Below are positions 48,736 to 61,480 of a DNA stretch of 64,000 nucleotides, piece after piece (position 1 is the stretch's first letter; each line of letters starts with the position of its first letter). A program made the position numbers and the translations under genes. Source of the stretch: Piliocolobus tephrosceles (taxonomy: Eukaryota; Chordata; Mammalia; Primates; Cercopithecidae). The notes under the pieces were generated by a model. The model saw only the letters and a program-made list of their open reading frames with translations, was not told where the DNA came from and made no database searches. Location: the NCBI RefSeq assembly GCF_002776525.5, contig NC_045441.1, forward strand, positions 69,817,467 to 69,881,466, in the 5' to 3' direction.

Positions 48736-50045
48736 AAAATAATTTTGTAAATAACTGTTACAACTTACTGTTTTGTAAATTACTGTTACTGTTATTGACT
48801 AAGTTTTCTTATCAAGAACCAAAATATAAAGTTGTACACAAAACTCTGGAGAGTCAATAGCAAATTACCTGGTCTGGCTGTATCAGTTATTTATGTAACA
48901 TAGTGGTTTCAGAGATCCTAATAAAATGATAGAAGCATTTTAGCTGCTACTTTTTAATGGACTGAATTCTGAAATCGGAAGCTTAGTGAAAAGCTGACGT
49001 TAATTGTAGCCATTTTGGAGAGGATTCAGGCTACATAGAACATTGCCAACATAACCTCTTAAAGACAATAAGAAATCTATAAAAAATAAATGATGGATTG
49101 ACAACTGCAACAGTTAAGAAAACACATGCAAATGCGGAGATCTCAGAGATGCTGAATTGGTCCAAATTCATTTCAAAATCCCCAATACATTTCAGATCCT
49201 TTATATTCACCTTAATATTTGCAAAGAAATAGATCATTGAAAAAAAATAAATGCTTATATAGAAACAATAATTTCTACATCAATTGTATTTCAGGGAAGT
49301 TTTCCACAATTGGCTCTAAAAATAATTATGTTTTCCTCACAGAAAAAAAGAAAAGTCTCCAAAGAGGAAAGAATTGAATTTCAGTTAATGGATAGAGTCT
49401 TGGTTATTAATATCATAAAAAAAGATTTAAAAAATTGATGTGAAGCCATTCTTTAAAAACCTTTCTTTACTGAGATTTTACCATTTAATTCAAAGAAAAT
49501 TTTAAATTCTAGTACATAAATATTTTAATCATTGATAAGGAAATATTTCATAAATAAATATTTTATATAAAGCTACAATATTTAACACTCCTAATTATAG
49601 TAAATACTTGAACAAATTAAACATTTTCACAGTGTGGGAGAAAATAAAAACATTTTAGTTCATGTATGACTTTAATTTATGTTCTGACAAGGAGCCTAAT
49701 TAATTGGAGACAACTTACATTTGTCTTATAGATCAGATAAGTGATTATTAATTATACTGAAATTTTAAGATTGCAGAGATATAAATACAGAACTATACTG
49801 AGTTAAAATAATGGACATCTTTAAACATTATTATAAACTTCAAGCAATGCTACAAATTACTAAACCAACAGAATTACCTTTATGTGAGTAAAATTTTAGG
49901 CATAAGTATTTAATACCAAGTAGATTCATTGTTCTTTAGTGTCAACTTAAACTGTATTTTAAGACTCTTAATTAACTTTAAGACTTCAGACTTAATTAAC
50001 CTTAGACCTGAGGTTTGGAAATGTTTAAGTAATTAAATAGAAATG
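48736..50045. other. AT-rich unique stretch
   Basis: Nothing recognised. Confidence 0.4.
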
Positions 50046-50192
50046 TGTCCTTGCAACAGAGGATGTAACAGTTGGAAAGTAAGGATACTACCAGTAGTTT
50101 CAATACAATTAATTTTTTTTACATACTCTTGTTTACTTATAAACTCATTCGTTTTTCTTAATATTCATTTTAAAAAGATGAAATTAATAGAG
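50046..50192 (+). repeat. Duplicated block B, copy 2
   Basis: Matches 46490-46627 with five substitutions over about 120 bp, plus a 12-base insertion near its start ('gaggatgtaaca'). Flanks differ from those of copy 1. Confidence 0.9.
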
Positions 50193-50797
50193 TAAAATAT
50201 TGCCTTAAAACATGGTTGGTAAGAATAATTATATATCAAAACTAAAGTGTAAGCTTAAGTAATGTCAGGTTGTTATTGTATAGTATAAGTCTGTATATTT
50301 AAAATACAGATACTTAAAGGTATTAAGATGAAATTTGAAAAGAAGCTCTGTACAACAGAAAAATGAACACTGGTAGTTCACAAAGAAAAATGGCCATTAA
50401 GTATACAGACTGTCTTCAATATGAAGCTGTACAAAAATATTTTTGTTTTCTTCATGGTCTACCCAGATGGCACAGGGTTTTGCCTAACTGCTGCATATGT
50501 GTACTGTTAAAAAGATTTATTGACTTTAGAGCTTCTTTTGTCTATTTCATAACTATAAATAATTATAAGCAAGCAAATAGAAAAATAGGAAATTTCTCAC
50601 TTCTATAAAAGTAACATTCCTATAGCAGTTATAAGATACTATCATTCTGGTTAATAACATAGCCAATACTTTGGCTATTTCTTGTTCTCTAGCTTCTGAG
50701 ATTGTATCCAAAACCATTTCATTGTTGCTCTTCTCCAAGACAAGTCCTCAAATTCAGAATACTAAAACTGAGCAGTTTTTAAATATATCGAAACCAT
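50193..50797. other. Unique sequence between duplicated blocks
   Basis: No counterpart in the first copy and no recognised repeat. Open frames are below 85 codons. Confidence 0.4.
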
Positions 50798-50882
50798 CTC
50801 TGCTGCTCCCTTGAAGCACAGTCTCCCTCTTGTAACAGAAGATGTGGTCCTTGGAAGGGAGAGATAATAGCAATATAAGATA
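50798..50882 (+). repeat. Duplicated block A, copy 2
   Basis: Matches 46409-46484 with about four differences ('ctcccttgaagcacagtctc', 'gtaacagaagatgtggtcct', 'atagcaatataaga'). Confidence 0.9.
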
Positions 50883-53800
50883 GATATGGCATGATATTTT
50901 CTTAGTTAAATAAAAAAGAGAAGCTTAACCAAACCTCGACTACTTTCACTCAGGAAAAGTGTTTTTGATATGAATGTAATTTAGTGATTATATAACTCGT
51001 TTCCCTACAAATGTCTCTACCAAGAGAGAAATCCTTGAAATGGCCTGCTATTTTACAACAAGCCTGTAAAATCCTTGGTATGTGTACATAACTAATTACT
51101 GAATGTTACTGAATAGCATTTTGTGCAAGAGGAGCAGTAAATTGTTAATAATTAACAGATGTTTAAAAATGATAATGTTGAAGATAAATTGCATTGCTAT
51201 GGCTTAAGAAAAAGCACATTGAAATAATTACATTAGTCCCAGGTTGGGGGCAGGGAAATAATTCCAAGATCATCAGTAACAACGTCTTGTGATATGACAG
51301 CCTCCCCTGGGGTGACATGGGACACAGGCCTGAACAAGGGAGAGAAGAACAATGAATAATTCCTGGTGAGTGGAGGAAATTAGGGAAAATGAATAGTGTT
51401 TAAGGTGCCTAGAAAAATTAAACATAACAGACTGTGGGTGGTAGGGAAAGTAGGCAGAGGATGGCATGTCATATAAACATAGGGGCTGAGAGGAAAAGGA
51501 AATACTTCTTAGTAAGATAGAATAAAAGTATTGTATCTGCTGTGCCCCCACTTCTACAACACAGAGACTATGATTTATCTTAAAGGTTTAAGCATGTGTA
51601 TAGATATTTACAAAATATTTAGCAATCATGGCCCTACTTTGGGGATATAAACATCTACTTAGACTGTCAATAACTAAAATTATCCAATATTTATTTTCAG
51701 TTACTACTAAAAAAAAAAAAAAAAAACCATTTGATATAACATATACACCTATATTTTTTCCTTCTGGGTTTTTCAAAATTTCAGTCATCTAAGAGCAGAC
51801 AACTCACATCACATGGAAAAATTATAGAATGTAACAGTGAACAACAGAATGCTTAAGTCCAGTGTAGAAAAAATAAGCCAGGCACTATTTAAGGATATAG
51901 ACAAGAGATATGGATACAATAGATGAAAACTTACAACCCACCATTAAGAGGGCCAGGGGTTGGGTAGAGCTTTTCCAACATGCTGTGCCAAGTCTTAATT
52001 CTTCTTGTCCCTTACAAGTCATAGAGATGAAAGCAGAAGAGAAGTCTAAAAATATTTGGGGAGTCAGATGATAAAAAAAGAGGGTCAAAAAGTAGGGAAA
52101 GATGATAGATCTGGATTTTCCTGCTAATGTACACACCCAATATGCAGCTATATAATTGTATACCTATAACCATATATATCCTTAACAACAGGGTTAAAAG
52201 AAGTGTATTACCTATTGGTTACCAGCCCAGAATCATATCATGTAATCTTTAGTTAGGATGTATCTGGTAAGTCCTTAGTGTGGTTGAACTCTCAGTGAGT
52301 ATCCCAGGGCTCTGAGTTAGTATAAAAAATAACAACTCAGATAAGAGGAATGAACCATAGCAGAGAGTTCATTTAGGAACCCATTTTGTTCCATGTGTGT
52401 TCGGGGAATTCAAATTCCCTTTGAAACAAGGAAATTGAAAACAAGAACTTTGTTAGACCCTAGTTCTCTGCCTGGACTGCAATTTCCAGCCATAGGCACC
52501 TACAGGATCTACTCTGAGAAGCATCCCACTTCTTCAAACCTCCTCCCACCTGCTCTGAGGAGAAGAGGGATAAAAGCAGGGCTGAGGACAATACATGCCT
52601 ACCACGGCATCAACACTCAAAACCCAATGGTGCTGTTCTAGGACTCTCTGCCCTGTCCAGCTTCCATTCTATACCTTCTTCTGAAATGCATCCCAGACCT
52701 GTCAGCCTTCTTTTGAAAACTTAGGTCACTCTTCTTTGTACCTGACCTTTTCTACCTGGTCTACATTTCTTGTAACTAAAACTAGCAATTTCATTTGGAA
52801 ACTACTCTTGCCTCTCAGAGTCTGGCCAGTCATCTGCCCTCTTGTTGATAATTAATGGACACTCTCTACTAATTTCTTTGGACTCTTTATCTTTTTCCAT
52901 CAATCAGGGTGCAGAATTCTAGAACCCTCTCTCACTAGGGAATGAGACAGACAAGAATAAAGAATCACATTCTTGGATCTTGAAAGCCATAGATAGTATT
53001 ATTTTAAAGTCAGGGCTTTCAGTTGCATGTGCTTGTATGTGTGTAAGTTCCCTGTGCTGAGGCTCCCACTGGCAGTTTATTTCATCGCTCTCTTCTCCAT
53101 CTGCTATTCAATCCCTTAACCAATCTAACTTATTTTCTAGTGATCAGGAAGAATCAGCATACATACAAACTCATTCAATGCATTGGAAGCCCAGCATACA
53201 CAGAAACTCTATGCAAATTTTGAGTGATCTGAACACAGAACACAAGGTATTCTGAATTATTTCCTGCCCCAACATAGTGCTGTGGCCAAAAGCAGAAATG
53301 GTGGCAGAAGAAAATAACTGAGGCAGCTTCCCAATTAGCTGTGGCCACAGAGGGCATGAGAGCATCTACTATTTCCTGGTTACCCAAGATGAGCACAACA
53401 ATGACTCAGAGAAGACAGAAAAACATAAAGGGGGTCCCATGGTTTCGACAAAGGTGTACTGTCAGCAAAGGTGGTATAGGTAGTGACAGGGACCATGCTG
53501 GGACTGCAAACAGCAGCAGTAGATGGCTGTGGGACAGATGCCAGGTTCCATAAAACAAACAGGTCTGAATGAACAGAGGACAGTGGAAACCAGATATTCC
53601 TCTCCAAACTCCAACTCCAAGATGTAAAATAAGTCCAAGCACCCTGAAATATAACTATAACTCAAGAGAAGGGAGGCTGAACCTCAAAATACATCCTTAC
53701 TACCAGAAGTGATGTAAACATCTCTAGGCTTTATTCAGTTTACTTGAGAATGACAGGTAAAATTTCCTGTTTTTAGGCATGGTGGGTTCAAGACAGATAC

Positions 53801-54639
53801 TAAGATACAATAAAGCATTTTTGTATATCTGAGTTTGTGAAAATTCATTTTTATACAAACCGTTTTACTTCTCCAATTCTGCTTTCTAAACTAACTTCCT
53901 TTCCCTCTCCTACTTATCCTGTGTTTTTGACACATGCTACCCTCAGAGTCCAGAAATTGAGAGCCACTTCCCATTTAACTAGATGTCTGGGCTGCCACAT
54001 GCATCCAGCAAATGGCATTACCCAAAGTCATTAGCTAGATACACACTTCTCACAAACAAGATCTACTTTTAAAGCCACTGGTTTCCATTTGTTTTCAATT
54101 TTAGGAATTTCTTAAATTGATTCAATCTTGTTTCTAAAATAATGGTAAAACTAATGCATAATCCCAAAGTCAAAGAGTAGAGGTGAATAAAAAGAATTTG
54201 TTATAACAAAGCCACTCGATTATTTGAATGGTGTCTGAGTTATATGGCAAAACAAATTGTATATGTATTCCTAATTTTTAAATTGCAATCAGTCTTTCCT
54301 TACAATGAAAGATTTTAATTGGAAACCAGCTGCATCACAAGACTACTTGCTACCCAGACAACAGAGTGTTTCACTTTCTCAATTTCATTACTAATATTTC
54401 CAGGTGATCCATTTTTTGGTCGACCAGAAGTTTTGATACCTTAGAGATATGTGTGATATTAAGATAATCAGGAAATAGGGTTTGCTAAAAGAAAAAAAGG
54501 TATAGAAACTATTGTTAAAGGGTAATTGGAAAATAATCTGAATGATGGATTCTCAAGCACATCAATTTTAGGAAAGAGTACATAATGGAAGGTGAACTGG
54601 AAGTGAATCTCTCTCACAACTGTCAATGTTTATGTCTCC
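50883..54639. other. Unique non-coding stretch
   Basis: No gene or named repeat recognised in 3.8 kb other than an A run at about 51708-51726. Parts of 51240-52140 and 52640-52960 may be old interspersed repeats, but I could not assign them. Confidence 0.4.
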
Positions 54640-55960
54640 CTTGGCCTATTTTTACTTCACCTTAAAGACCAACACTATCTATCACTCTAGACCTAGAGAT
54701 AAAGCAGTGAAAAAGACAAAGTTCTTGACCTTGAAGAAATTGTATTCAATTCCGAAGACAATTTTTTTAGATAAATACATGATCAAGGCCTATTATTTCA
54801 GAAAGCGGTAAGTTATTTAAAGCATTTAAATCACTCCTTATTAAAGCACAAGTATTTATAAGGGGTGACAGGATGTTCGATGACTTTTGAACTGAGACCC
54901 AAGGGATATAAAAGGGACAGTAATATGAGAAAATTTCAGGAAGGAAAAAAAGGAAGTCCAAAGGTCCAGGGCAGAAAAAGACATGATTAGAGAGAAGGAA
55001 GAGGGCAATACGCAATGAAGTTTGAGGAGTAAACAGTAGGTACCGACTGCTAGGCCATACTCAAGAGATGGTACCTTATTCTAAGTGCACTGGGAAGCCA
55101 CTGAAGGCTCTGGGTATGAAAGTGGTGTGATTTAATAGTGTTCTGTAAAGATTAGTTTGTAAAGAAGGAATTACGGAGGGGCCTATTAGGATACTATTGC
55201 AGCCCTCCAGGTAAGAAATAGTAGAGTCTGTGAAGAACATGGTGGCAGTGAAAAGAATAGATGTATATGGATTTGAAATACGTTTTACAGGAATGAAGAC
55301 TGGTTCCTTGTGGTTTGCAAATGGGAAACAAAAGAAAAAGGGAAATAATAACAACTCCCTAATTTTTTATTTGAGCCACTAGGAAGATGATTAATCTGAG
55401 ACAGCTAAGAAAGCAATAGGTATAAAAAAAATTAAAAATAAATAAAAAAAATTAAAAAAAAGAAAGCAATAGGTTTGGGAAGGAAATCTAGGGTTCCATT
55501 CTGAATGTGCAGAGTTTGAAAAGCTTATTACACTTCTAAACAAAGGCTCAATTAAATACTTGTGTATATGAGATACTCGGAGAAGAGGTCAGATTTACAT
55601 AAATACATTTGAGAATCATTAGTATATATGTTGTATTTTAAAAATAGGTCTAGAAGAATGAAATAGATAGAAGAAGATACATTAGGAACAAGCTCTAAAG
55701 CAATCCAACATTTAGCACTCCATGGGATTCAGAAAAATGAAGATCATTAGTGACTGACGAGACCAGTTTCATTGAAGTGATAGAGTGGGATTAAGCATAA
55801 GTAGGAGGTGTGAAAATAGAGATAAGCAGCAGAAATGGGATGGTAGCCAGAGATGATGGATCAAGACAGGGGTAGTTTTGTACTTCTTATTTATCAAAAG
55901 GAAGGCCCTGGAGTATGTATGTATACTCATCAATATAGCCCAATCAATAATGAGAAATTG
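54640..55960 (-). repeat. L2 LINE, long antisense fragment
   Basis: In order: 'gataaagcagtgaaaaagac', 'ctgctaggccatactcaag', 'cactgggaagccactgaagg', 'actattgcagccctccaggt', 'ggtcagatttacataaatac' and 'tccaacatttagcactcc' track the reverse complement of the L2 3' third. Highly diverged. It was later hit by a poly(A)-only insertion (55407-55474). Confidence 0.7.
55407..55474 (+). mobile_element. Poly(A)-only retroinsertion with 15-bp TSD
   Basis: A 38-bp A-rich insert (55422-55459) lies between two exact copies of AAGAAAGCAATAGGT (55407-55421 and 55460-55474). L1-mediated insertion of an RNA so truncated that only tail sequence remains is the simplest reading. The target site CT/AAGA fits the L1 endonuclease preference. 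Confidence 0.8.
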
Positions 55961-56302
55961 ATGATGCAGGACAGCAATTAACAGTTCAAGTATGGGCTGA
56001 CAGAAGAAATTCTGTGCTTAGGCAGGACAGGTATCAGCAGTAAGGGGACATATCTAAAAAGGAAGCGTGAGATCCAAATTTTTTAAATAACTGTGACTCC
56101 AGAAGGCAAGCACTTCCACTTAAAATAATTCTCAAAATCAATAAAGTAGCAATGAGAAGTGACTTTGGGGCATTGTGAAGAAGACTATTCAGAGGACTTT
56201 AGTGTCAGCAGCTGGGCCAAGTGATACCTCCACCAACCCTATGTGTGCCACAGAACATATTCTAGCAGATTTTTCAGTGGTGTGCTGGTAAAGTGACTCT
56301 CC

Positions 56303-56591
56303 AGGAAAAGGAAAGGAGGAAGGGAAGGATGGAGGGAGGGAAAGAGGAAAGGGAGTGACAGAGGGGAAGGGGAGGGGAAGGGGAGGGGAAGGGGGAGGGG
56401 AAGGGAGAGAGGAAGGGAGGGAAAGGGAGGAGGGAGGGGAGGGAAGGGGAGGGGGAAGGGGAGGGAAGGGGGGAGGCGAAGGGAGGGGGAGGGAAGACGA
56501 TATGGGAAGGGAGGAGGGGGAAGGGAGGAGGGGGAAAGGAGGAGGGGGAAGGGAAGGGACTAGAGAAAGAGGGAGGGAAGGAGAAAAAAGC
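56303..56591. repeat. Polypurine GGGGAAGG-type minisatellite
   Basis: Almost 290 bases of G and A on the plus strand built from GGGGA, GGGAA and GGGAGG units, with few interruptions (around 56354, 56496-56503, 56560). It gives spurious long open frames on both strands (130-145 codons, all low complexity). Such mirror-like polypurine tracts can form triplexes or G-quadruplexes. Confidence 0.95.
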
Positions 56592-56604
56592 CTTGATTTG
56601 TGGT

Positions 56605-58105
56605 GGTTGATTATTTCCATACTCATGAATAGGAAGAATCAATATCATGAAAATGGCCATACTGCCCAAAGTAATTTACTGATTCAATGCTATCCCCATC
56701 AAGCTACCATTGACTTTCTTCACAGAAATAGAAAAAAACTAGTTTAAGTTTCATCTGGTACTGGTACCAAAACAGACATATAGACCAATGGAACACAATA
56801 GATGCCTCAGAAATAACACCACACATCTACAACCATCTGATCTTTGACAAACCTGACAAAAACAACCAATGGGGAAAGGACTCCCTATTTAATAAATGGT
56901 GCTGGGAAAACTGGCTAGCCATATGCAGAAAACTGAAACTGCACCTTATACAAAAATTAACTCAAGATGGATTAAAGGCTGAAAAATGTCAGACCTAAAA
57001 CCATAAAAACCCTAGAAGAAAACCTAGGCAATACCATTCAGGACATAGGCATGGGCAAAGATTTCATGACTAAAATATCAAAAGCAACAGCAACAAAAGC
57101 CAAAATTGACAAATGGGATCTAATTAAACTAACCAGCTTCTGCACAGCAAAAGAAACTATCATCAGAGTAAACAGGCAACCTATAGAATGGGAGACGATC
57201 TTTGCAATCTATTCATCTGACAAAGAATCTACAAAGAACTTAAACAAATTTACAAGAAAAAAACCAACAACCCCATCAAAAAGTGGGTGAAGGATAGGAA
57301 CAGACACTTCTCACAAGAAGACATTTATGCAGCCAACAAACATGAAAAGAAGACCATCATCACTAGTCATTACAGAAATGCAAATCAAACCACAATGACA
57401 TACCATCTCACACCAGTTAGAATGGTGATCATTAAAAAGTCAGGAATAACAGATGCTGGAGAGGATGTGGAGAAATAGGAAAGCTTCTGCACTGTTGGTG
57501 GGAGTGTAAATTAGTGTAAAAAGACAGTGTGGTGATTCCTCAAGGATCTAGAACCAGAAATACCATTCGTCCCAGCAATCTCATTACTGGGTATATACCC
57601 AAAGGATTATAAATCATTCTACTATAAAGACACATGCACATGTATGTTTATTGTGGCACTCTTCACAATAGCAAAGACTTAGAACCAACCCAAATGCCCA
57701 TCAATGATAGACTGGATAAAGAAAATGTGGCACATATACATCATGGAATACTATGCAACCATAAAATGTATGAGTTCATGTTCTTTGCAGGGACATGAAT
57801 GAAGCTGGAAACCATCATTCTCAGGAAACTAACACAAGAACAGAAAACCAAACACTGCATGTTCTCACTCATAAATGGGAGTTGAACAATGAGAACACTT
57901 GTATACATGGTGGGGGAGGGGGACATCACACACTGGGGCCTTGGGGGCTGGGAGGCTGGGGTGGCATAGCATTAGGAGAAATACCTAATGTAGATGATGA
58001 GTTAATGGGTGCAGCAAACCACCACCATGGCATATGTATACCTATGTAACAAATCTGCACGCTCTGCACATGCACCCCAGAATTTAAAATATAATTTAAA
58101 AAAAA
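56605..58105 (+). mobile_element. 5'-truncated L1PA, internally deleted
   Basis: L1 3' end from 'tactcatgaataggaagaat' to the A tail at 58098-58108. ORF2 fragments read KTISKATATKAKIDKWDLIK-like text but are broken by frameshifts. At about 56753 it lacks roughly 115 bases that the 6.9-8.1 kb L1 retains at 7141-7253: 'tttcatc' runs straight into 'tggtactggtacc'. The 3'UTR has 'gggcatcacac'-like and 'gtagatgatgagttaatggg' text of older L1PA families. Confidence 0.9.
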
Positions 58106-58313
58106 AAGGCTCTGGCCTCTTGTCTCTTTACAGCCAATCTGCAAGTTCCACTGTGAATCAAGTAGAGTAAAACCCTAAGCACTGTGGACATGGAAACAGA
58201 TAGAAGAGAGGCACTAATTAAACAAATAATAGAAGACATTTCCCAATGATGGTAAAAGCCTACAGATGGATAAACTGCAACAATTACCAGTGAGATTAAT
58301 AAAAAATATGTGA

Positions 58314-58612
58314 GGCTGGGAGCGGTGGCTCAAGCCTGTAATCCCAGCACTTTGGGAGGCCAAGACGGGTGGATCACGAGGTCAGGAGATCGAGAGCATC
58401 CTGGGTAACACGGTGAAACCCCGTCTCTACTAAAAAATACAAAAAAACTAGCCGGGCGTGGTGGCGGGCGGCTGTAGTCCCAGCTACTCTGGAGGCTGAG
58501 GTAGGAGAATGGCATAAACCCAAGAGGCAGAGCTTGCAGTGAGCTGAGATCCAGCCACTGCACTACAGCCTGGGTGACAGAGCGAGACTCCGTCTCAAAA
58601 AAAAAAAAAAAA
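58314..58612 (+). mobile_element. AluY, Old World monkey type
   Basis: Full-length Alu starting GGCTGGGAGCGGTGGCTCAA, with CTCAAGCCTG, AAAAAATAC and GAGCTGAGATCCAGCC. The A tail is at 58597-58612. The target duplication is unclear. Confidence 0.93.
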
Positions 58613-59477
58613 GTGAACTAGGTAAATTTCAAAAATTTCTAATATCAGAGGATAAAGACAAATCTTACAATCTTAAGACTGCAATAACTTCTAATTCACA
58701 CCAGAAAGCTAGAAGAGAGTAGAAAAACATCTATAAACTCTAAGAGAAAAGGACTCCTATCCAAAAATTTAACTCTACCAGAATATCATTCACCTTCCAG
58801 AAAAAAAGGAAGATTTGAAAACATGCAAAAATGCAGAGATTATATCTTCCACATCTGAAGAAACACTCAAGAAGAAAACTCTTACCAAACAACACATGGA
58901 CCAAAATGAGAAATAAATATTTTTTTAAAAAAAAAAAAAGAAAGAAAATTAAAGCATGGAAAACAATGACATTTGCAGTGTGTGTGAGAGAAAGAGAGAG
59001 AAAGATCTAAAAATATAAAGACTGAAGAGGAAAGTGTTTTATGAAACATGAGTTATACATTTCAAGGTAAATCCTAATAATTATCAGGAGCAAAAATAGT
59101 TGTTTACTAAACTAAATTCTCAGACTTTGGAAGTTGATAGAGGAGGCAATGGGAGAGGAAAAAATGAGAGAATAAAAGGATAAAACCATAAACAAATATT
59201 GAACTGTAGTTAATGAAAAGTATAATAAAATATTTAGGAGGGAAAGTGACAAGAAATTGAAATTCATTTTAAATACATCAAGTGACAACAAAGATTGGTG
59301 GGTGAAGAGAGGTATAGATTGATATCTGACAAAGCAGTTATGGTAAAATGTGAATGGTAGAATTCTGTTTTAGTTATAATGAAGTTCTCAGTAAACATCT
59401 TTTAACTTTCTATATGTTGATTCTTAGGTTTACTAAATTTAAAAAAAAAATTGTTTTAGCTCTAGACCATGGAAAAA
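58613..59477. other. A-rich unassigned stretch
   Basis: No gene recognised. A-rich with short GA repeats at 58980-59010; may be old LINE sequence. Confidence 0.35.
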
Positions 59478-60705
59478 GATTTTTTTTAATATCCAGAATA
59501 TACAAAGAACTTAAATTTACAAGAAAAAAACAACCCCATCAAAAAGTGGGCAAAGGATATGAACAGACACTTCTCAAAAGAAGACATTTATGCAGCCAAC
59601 AAACATATGAAAAAAAAACTCATCATCACTGGTCATTAAAGAAATGCAGGCCAGGTGCGGTGACTCAAGCCTGTAATCCCGGCACTTTGGGAGGCTGAGA
59701 TGGGTGGATCACAAGGTCAGGAGATCAAGACCATCCTGGCTAACACGGTGAAACCCCATCTCTACTGAAAAATACAAAAAAAAAAAAAAAAAAAAAATAG
59801 CCGGGCGAGGCGGCGGGTGCCTGTAGTCCCAGCTACTCGGGAGGCTGAGGCAGGAGAATGGCATGAACTCAGGAGGCGGAGCTTACAGTGAGCTGAGATC
59901 TGGCCACTGTACTCCAGCCTGGGGGACAGAGCGAGACCCCGTCTCAAAAAAAAAAAAGAAAGAAAAAAAAAGAAATGCAAATCAAAACCACAACGAGATA
60001 CCATCTCACACCAGTTAGAATGGTGATCATTAAAAAGTCAGGAAACAACAGACGCTGGAGAGGATGTGGAGAAACAGGAACGCTTTTACACTGTCGGTGG
60101 GAGTGTAAATTAGTTCAACCATTGTAGAAGACAGTGTGGCGATTCCTCACAAAATCAGAAATACTATTTGACCAAGTAATCCCATTACTGGCTATATACC
60201 CAAAGGATTATAAATCATTAATTCTATTATAAAGACACATGCACATGTATGTTGACTGCGGCACTCTTCACAATAGCAAAGACTTGGAACCAACTCAAAT
60301 GCCCATCAATGATAGACTGGATAAAGAAAATGTGGAACATACACACCATGGAATACTATACAGCCATAAAAAAGGATGAGTTCATGTCCTTTGTAGGGAC
60401 ATGGACGAAGCTGGAAATCATCATTCTCAGCAAACTAACACAAGAACAGAAAACCAAACAACCCATGTTCTCACTCACAGGTGGGAGTTGAACGAGAACA
60501 CAAGGACACACAGAGGGGAACATCACACACCAGGGCCATTGGGGGCTGGGGGGCTAGAGGAGGGATAGCATTCGGAGAAATACCTAATGTAGATGACAGG
60601 TTGATGGGTGCAGCAAACCACCATGGCACATGTATACCTATGTAACAAACCTGCACGTTCTGCACATGTAACCCAGAACTTAAAGTATAAATAAATTAAA
60701 AAAAA
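59478..60705 (+). mobile_element. 5'-truncated L1PA, with AluY inside
   Basis: Starts in ORF2 at 'ttaatatccagaatatacaa' and ends in an A tail near 60697-60706. An 80-codon piece (60249-60491) reads as the ORF2 C-terminus (LFTIAKTWNQLKCPSM and WIKKMWNIHTMEYYTAIKK). The 3'UTR is of older L1PA type, close to that of the 56.6-58.1 kb element on the same strand. Confidence 0.93.
59638..59979 (+). mobile_element. AluY, Old World monkey type, with TSD
   Basis: Alu 59649-59968, starting GGCCAGGTGCGGTGACTCAA and carrying GAGCTGAGATCTGGCCAC. The middle A-rich linker is expanded to over 20 A (59775-59797), unusual for Alu. AAAGAAATGCA stands at 59638-59648 and 59969-59979, the target duplication within L1. 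Confidence 0.95.
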
Positions 60706-60719
60706 AACTTCCAAATTTA

Positions 60720-61480
60720 TTTTATGAACTCAGGTACTTTAACAACCAAAAGTTGTTAAATATAGTAAAAGAATTATTAAGTAAAAAATATATTAAAAAG
60801 ATACTTATGAACTTTTTAGATATAGAAATAAACATTTTAATATAAACTCATGATGTAGAAATAAACATTGTAAATAAAATATTAGCAAAAAGAACCTAGC
60901 TACATAGCACAAAAACAATACATTAAGACCAAGTTATTCCAGAAATGCAAGGGACATTTTAAAATCAGTAAGTCTGTTAATAAAATTTATTTCAACATTA
61001 GTTTAAAAAAGTAAACAATCACTCGTAATAAAAGGAATAGAAAGAAAAGTTGAAATATAATTAAAACTATTTACTAAATTATAAATGATAGAATACTAAA
61101 ATCAATTAAAATTAGGAATTGGATAAAAATGTCTTATAATTATTCATTTTCTGTAAGGTTCTAAAAAATCAATGACATGAAAATTAATTCTCATAAACAC
61201 AGAATTTTATAAAGCTATCTCTTGCATTTTATTATATGATTTTATACCTAGAAATCCAGAGACACTTTAGTTAAAAAATAAAAATACTTAATGAATTAAG
61301 ATAATCTGATAAATTGGTTGGATTTTAGACACATAAACAAAAATCAGTCTTTCCCAAGTCTAGCAATAGCAACTAGAAATGAAAATGTGGAGAAATATTT
61401 AGTTTTGGAAACAGTAGTTTCTAAATGATAAAAGTCTGTATCAAGTAATATTTAATAAACATTTAATAAAAATCAGTAAG
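60720..61480 (+). repeat. L1M ORF2 fragment, mid region
   Basis: 'ccaagttattccagaaatgc', 'aaatcagtaagtctgttaat' and 'gacacataaacaaaaatcag' follow the reverse-transcriptase part of old L1M ORF2 in sense orientation. Heavily decayed. Confidence 0.55.

Noticed and set aside
56189..56747. 130-145-codon open frames on both strands
   Set aside because: Produced by the polypurine tract; proteins are only Gly/Glu/Arg/Lys or Pro/Ser/Leu/Phe repeats.
60249..60491. Independent small gene
   Set aside because: It is the C-terminal remnant of L1 ORF2 within a 5'-truncated element.
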